DNA of 64,000 nucleotides, taken from positions 38,384,668-38,448,667 of the forward strand of contig NC_089981.1 of the NCBI RefSeq assembly GCF_036417845.1, given 5' to 3'. The notes under the pieces are model-generated. The model ran no database searches and was not told the origin of the DNA. It worked only from the letters and a program-made list of their open reading frames with translations. This document shows positions 60,180-64,000 of the stretch, one piece after another. The first letter of the stretch is position 1. Each line of letters begins with the position of its first letter. The position numbers and the translations under genes were made by a program. This DNA comes from Apteryx mantelli. Its lineage: Eukaryota; Chordata; Aves; Apterygiformes; Apterygidae.

Positions 60180-60328
60180 ATGTTAAATTTATTTCAAACC
60201 CGCCTTCCATGATCGCAGCTGGCAGTGTAGTAGCTGCTGTGCAAGGCCTGCATCTGGGGGACACTAACACCTTCCTCTCCTATCAATGCCTCACACATTT
60301 CCTATCACAAGTTATCAAATGTGACCCG
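60180..60328 (+). CDS. CCND1: Cyclin D1, exon 4 (codons 192-241)
   Basis: Completes Asp192 and encodes [20 protein letters not shown] through [13 protein letters not shown], most of the second cyclin fold. FISNPPSM is typical of D1. The 149-nt length is standard. It ends on a complete codon, CCG (Pro241), before GTAAGT, so the base equivalent to human position 870 is G, the form that favours normal splicing to exon 5. The rest of the protein (exon 5, about 50 residues with the acidic tail, the CDK-independent degron threonine and the C-terminal DVRDV-type end) is not in the window. Confidence 0.98.
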
Positions 60329-63300
60329 GTAAGTGACTCTTTCTCTTAGATTCTCTTGATTGCCTGCCTCAGAGTTTAAGAATAAAAGCCTGCTTACTGC
60401 ATAGTAGTTGATCTGACAGTAAATCTTGATGAAATTTAAGCCTCAGAGTGGTTTTTTGAACATGTGTTTGTCCTAGTTATTTAGCCATCATTATATATAC
60501 TAATAATCAGTGATTATGCTGCTGCAGTTCATTGATATAAATGCCACATCCAGTTCTACTGTTTTGTAAGACAGGAGTATTTGACAAAGCAAAGGAAACT
60601 TTGAATTTATTTTAAGACAATTGCAGAGGCTATATTTAGTACTAGGTAATTAAAGCAGGAGTCTATGTAAAACAAAGCCTTTAAAATAAGACAAGGAAAT
60701 AGTTACTAAGATTGCAGTAAATAGACCTCCTGGTATCTCTGACCTTATCTTTGACTATTCTTGAGACCTTTTATTGTGACAAGTGGTGTGAAAAAGCCCT
60801 TCTTAAAAGAGTTCTAATGATCTAATTTGGTTTATTACGTGCTAGACCTGCACAGTAGCTGGTATTGAATTCCTTTTTGGAACAAATGTTTGCCCCACGA
60901 CTTTCTGACAAGGTAGATGGTCCTCACAGGACTCTCATTTTGCCCTGCAGCTTCCAGGAGATGCACATCAGTAACTAGTGAGCAATAAACCTTTCATGAG
61001 TGAATGGGCCAGGAAGGGAGCCTACAAGGAAGACCTAAAGTCAATGATCCATGTCATAATAGTGTGTGAAGTTGGGGCAGAGTTGAGCTTTGTTTTGTAA
61101 CAATGTGGAAGACCAATAAATAGATGCTTTAAAGAGGTTCTTGTGAGGTCTCCAAGCACTGGACAATGAGTCAAATAAAGACAATCCTGTGGTTAGTAGC
61201 AGAATCTTTGAGATGCTGTTAAATTATTTTACATGTTCATAATTTAAATATAGAGAGCTATATTAGTCCAGACACTTCAAAACAAATTTAGTATAATTGG
61301 ACTTTATCAACAAGATTGAATGATTTCTGGAAAGATGAATGCATCATCAGGAATTACTCATAAAAGAGTAATTCGATAGAGTATCTGTGGGAAGCAAATG
61401 CTGACAAATGCTGTATCACAGCTTATTATTTTGTTCACCTGAACAATGCCTCAGTATTTAGCATGTTATTTTTGCCCTTTATATTACTGCAGCAAAAGTA
61501 GTATGGATCCAGCACTGAAACATTAAATACTATGACAATTTAAATGCTGAAATAAGATGCTGTAAACATCCTGCTGCTCAGTTTGGTATGAACCTGTAAT
61601 GCTTTTAGTGAGGTTGTGAACAATGTAGGTATTTCAGTGTACAGTTGGCTTCTATCCAGTGCAAGATATTCAAAGCAGGTACTTAGGAAAAATACTAGGC
61701 TTGCTATCTGTACTGATAGTGAGTATCTGATGCAAACAAAAATATTATTTAATCATTCCTGATACATAGCATTAAAATAGATTCTCTCATCATGGAGAAC
61801 AACAGCATGTCCTTATGTGACTTGACTTCATTGATGTCGGAGTTCTTTAAAAGAGAAGAAAGTATCTTTAACAAGAAGGGTAATTGCTGGTTATTTATTT
61901 TTTTTGTTCAGAGTCATTGCAAGGCCACAGTCTGTGTGACCTGAACTTAAGAGCTTTAAGAAGAATTAATCCTCCTTCAACTTTTATTGCTAAATATACT
62001 TATGCTTTAGAGCAGCAAGAATTTGAAATAAGGTTTTTACATAGCTTGCTACAGAAAATAAGAATCATCATAGAATTATACCTAAAAAGTTAAGTAACTC
62101 AAAGATGGAAGCATTACTTCTATCTTATTTCTTGCTTGGTGTTTTAGAGTAACATTACTACCACTCTCATGTTTGTATCAGAATAAGAGAACAGCATCTT
62201 TCACTACTACTGTTTTGAGTAGAGAAAGCTACTTGGTTTCATACATAGCATGATTTTCCTGCATTGAGATTTCCAGTAAGACATGCCTATGCAGCCAGGA
62301 GTATCAAATGCTATTCCTTAATATCTATATGAAGTTTGTTACTCCACAGTGATGGTTCTTCTTGTCAAACTGTGCAGTTGAATATGTTTTATATTGGATT
62401 GTCCTGAAATATTAAGAGCATGCATTATAAAAACATGGCTAACATTCTGCCTGATTATCTATTAGCTAGAGCAGCTGGTCTGTTGGATTTCAGGTTATAT
62501 AATTACACTTTTTTACCTTTAGTCTCAAAGAAAGCTGAATCTAAAGTAAAATGAATATCACCTGATTGGAATTCCTTTATGGTTCATGTTTATATTGGTA
62601 GGAGTCCAGTTTCCCATTTTGCCTTTGATCGGGGTAATTAGAAGTCAGATAATCACAATTAGAAGTCTTGGGCTGTCTTCCATCATTCTATTCCTGACCC
62701 CATCACCCAAACAGATTGAATTTTAGCTGACATTCATTTCCAGGCCAGAAATTTGCTAAACTAGATTAGATTGGCTTTCCTTGCTGTCTGTTAGTACATT
62801 GGAATTTGTCTCCTGCCTGCCCCTCCTCAGAGGCACCTTCAAACATGTGCTTGTTATCCAGGATGGGTCAGGCAGTAACAAAGGATTTCCAAGCAGCTTC
62901 TTTTTTGTTGTTGTTTGTTTCCTTTAGTATCTGACCCTGGAATCTGATCATGTCTACTGTGTGTGTGTTAAAGGTATTTGACCACATCAGTTAAGCTAGC
63001 AAGTCTTTTTTTCACTGAGAAGCTTAATTAATCCAGGAAGGGTTTATGACCTTGAACAAACTGTGGGCATTGAAAATTTGGGCAGCGAAGCAGAAAAGTT
63101 GTTGGGAGAAGTTATCAGAGTAACACACAAGTCTTGTATTTGCTTTTGAGTATTGAGAAGTACTAAGAATGAAAAACAAAACTCCGATGGGATTGTTCAC
63201 AGTGAATTTTATATTTTGCAGTTATTTTTGCCAACTCTAAGATGTTCCTTCAGACAAACTGTTCAGCTGATAGCTATCTGAGCAAAAATGATTTGGACAA

Positions 63301-64000
63301 AAACACCTAAGATATTTCAAAAATTGTTGTTCACTGAACTGTAGCTTAAGACACAGTCTGTTCATAATAAATTGTAAAGGTTATGTATCTTTAAAAAAAG
63401 TAGAGTTATAACATACTGTCCTCTCAGAATCTCACAGGAAAAAAAATTGTGGTCAAAAATTACCTTTAAATTATGTAGTACAGTGTAATTATTCATGACT
63501 GGACTCCAGAGGGAGAAGAATAGGTATTTAGAGAAATCCTTTTGAATGGTTTGCAAAGTGTACTAATTGCTTATTTCACTTGAATTACTTTGCATATTGG
63601 TTTCCAGAGCTCAAACATGCTGTATGCAAATGGTAGCATTTCCAAAACAAAACAAAACAAAAAAACAGAACCAGGACTTGATTTGCTCTGAAAATAAATT
63701 GGTTTTCAATCTGGAACATTGAACATACTACCTGGATAGAATTGTCCTCAAAAGTGCTGGGCTTCTGAGAACTGAAAAAAACTGAAAGCTTTTTTTATGT
63801 ACTACTCTAATACATCTAATTCCAAATGTGACTGAGGTATGTGCTACAGGGCATGCAAATAGAAGTCTTACAGTCAGAATTGATCTGTCATATCTTGGAA
63901 GGGGTGAAGGGACTTCATAGAAGGCCAGAGGTATGTAGGAGCCAAAGGCATGATGACTTTAGGATATGAGGCGTTTCTTTTTGTCATTTAAAATGCTGTG
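60329..64000 (+). other. CCND1: CCND1 intron 4, incomplete
   Basis: Starts with GTAAGTGACT and continues past the window end, so it is at least 3672 bp. I see no acceptor followed by the expected exon 5 residues. Read in the exon 4 frame it codes VSDSFS and then TAG at 60347-60349. The contents are AT-rich and otherwise featureless, apart from an AAAAC tract at 63643-63666. Confidence 0.85.
63643..63666. repeat. AAAAC simple repeat
   Basis: Tandem AAAAC units followed by an A-run, in intron 4. Confidence 0.9.

Noticed and set aside
51883..60328. Alternative identity as CCND2 or CCND3
   Set aside because: The [15 protein letters not shown] start, the [11 protein letters not shown] segment and FISNPPSM are D1-type. 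CCND2 would start MELLCCEVD and differ at these positions.
62055..62080. CR1 LINE 3' end (AGAATCATCATAGAATTAT)
   Set aside because: It resembles the ATTCTATGATTCTATGA-type CR1 terminus only loosely, with no CR1 body next to it.
1..64000. tRNA, rRNA, CRISPR array, provirus or IS element
   Set aside because: I looked on both strands for cloverleaf-type genes, regularly spaced repeats, LTRs with gag/pol-like frames and transposase motifs and found none. The tRNA-like pieces belong to MIR-type SINE remnants.

Overview
This is a vertebrate nuclear genome window, most probably avian and at least sauropsid. The only gene I can support is CCND1 (cyclin D1) on the + strand. Exons 1-4 carry codons 1-241 and lie at 51883-52080, 53818-54033, 54589-54748 and 60180-60328. 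Exon 5, with the acidic/PEST tail and the phospho-degron, must lie beyond base 64000. The residues are those of cyclin D1 rather than D2 or D3: an N-terminal LLCCE Rb-binding motif, K112 and T156 in their usual places, and the D1-type stretch FISNPPSM. The sauropsid assignment rests on my recollection of bird cyclin D1 residues and on decayed interspersed repeats of types I know from birds, crocodilians and turtles. I saw no mammalian Alu, B1 or L1 sequence.

Layout. Bases 1 to about 47000 are an AT-rich gene desert with no credible coding exon. It holds several MIR-like tRNA-derived SINE remnants, about ten decayed copies of short repeats with palindromic character, one MITE-like element near 35.2 kb, and ordinary microsatellites. 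At 47370-48440 there is an abrupt change to a GC-rich minisatellite of about 28 repeat modules, C-rich on the + strand and therefore G-rich and potentially G-quadruplex-forming on the - strand. It runs into a CpG island (48440-49700) with promoter-like motifs: a CRE-like site, three Myb-like sites, an ETS site, an inverted CCAAT box and a TATA-like palindrome. About 2 kb further on is the CCND1 core promoter, with two overlapping octamers, a CT tract, a TCF/LEF site, a CRE and an NF-kB-like site, followed by a 5' UTR and the start codon at 51883.

Within the gene, intron 1 is about 1.7 kb. Intron 2 is only 555 bp and contains a sharp GC-rich block. Intron 3 is 5.4 kb and contains two segments that look like conserved regulatory elements. 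Intron 4 runs off the window. All splice sites are GT-AG, and the coding blocks of 198, 216, 160 and 149 nt equal the lengths I know for mammalian CCND1.

I found no operons, CRISPR arrays, IS elements, tRNA/rRNA genes or retroviral genes. The long open frames in the minisatellite are artefacts of its composition. The most interesting material is regulatory: the G-rich tandem array, the upstream CpG-island promoter candidate, the intronic GC spike, the putative enhancers in intron 3, and an exon 4 donor whose read-through would give a very short D1b-like tail.
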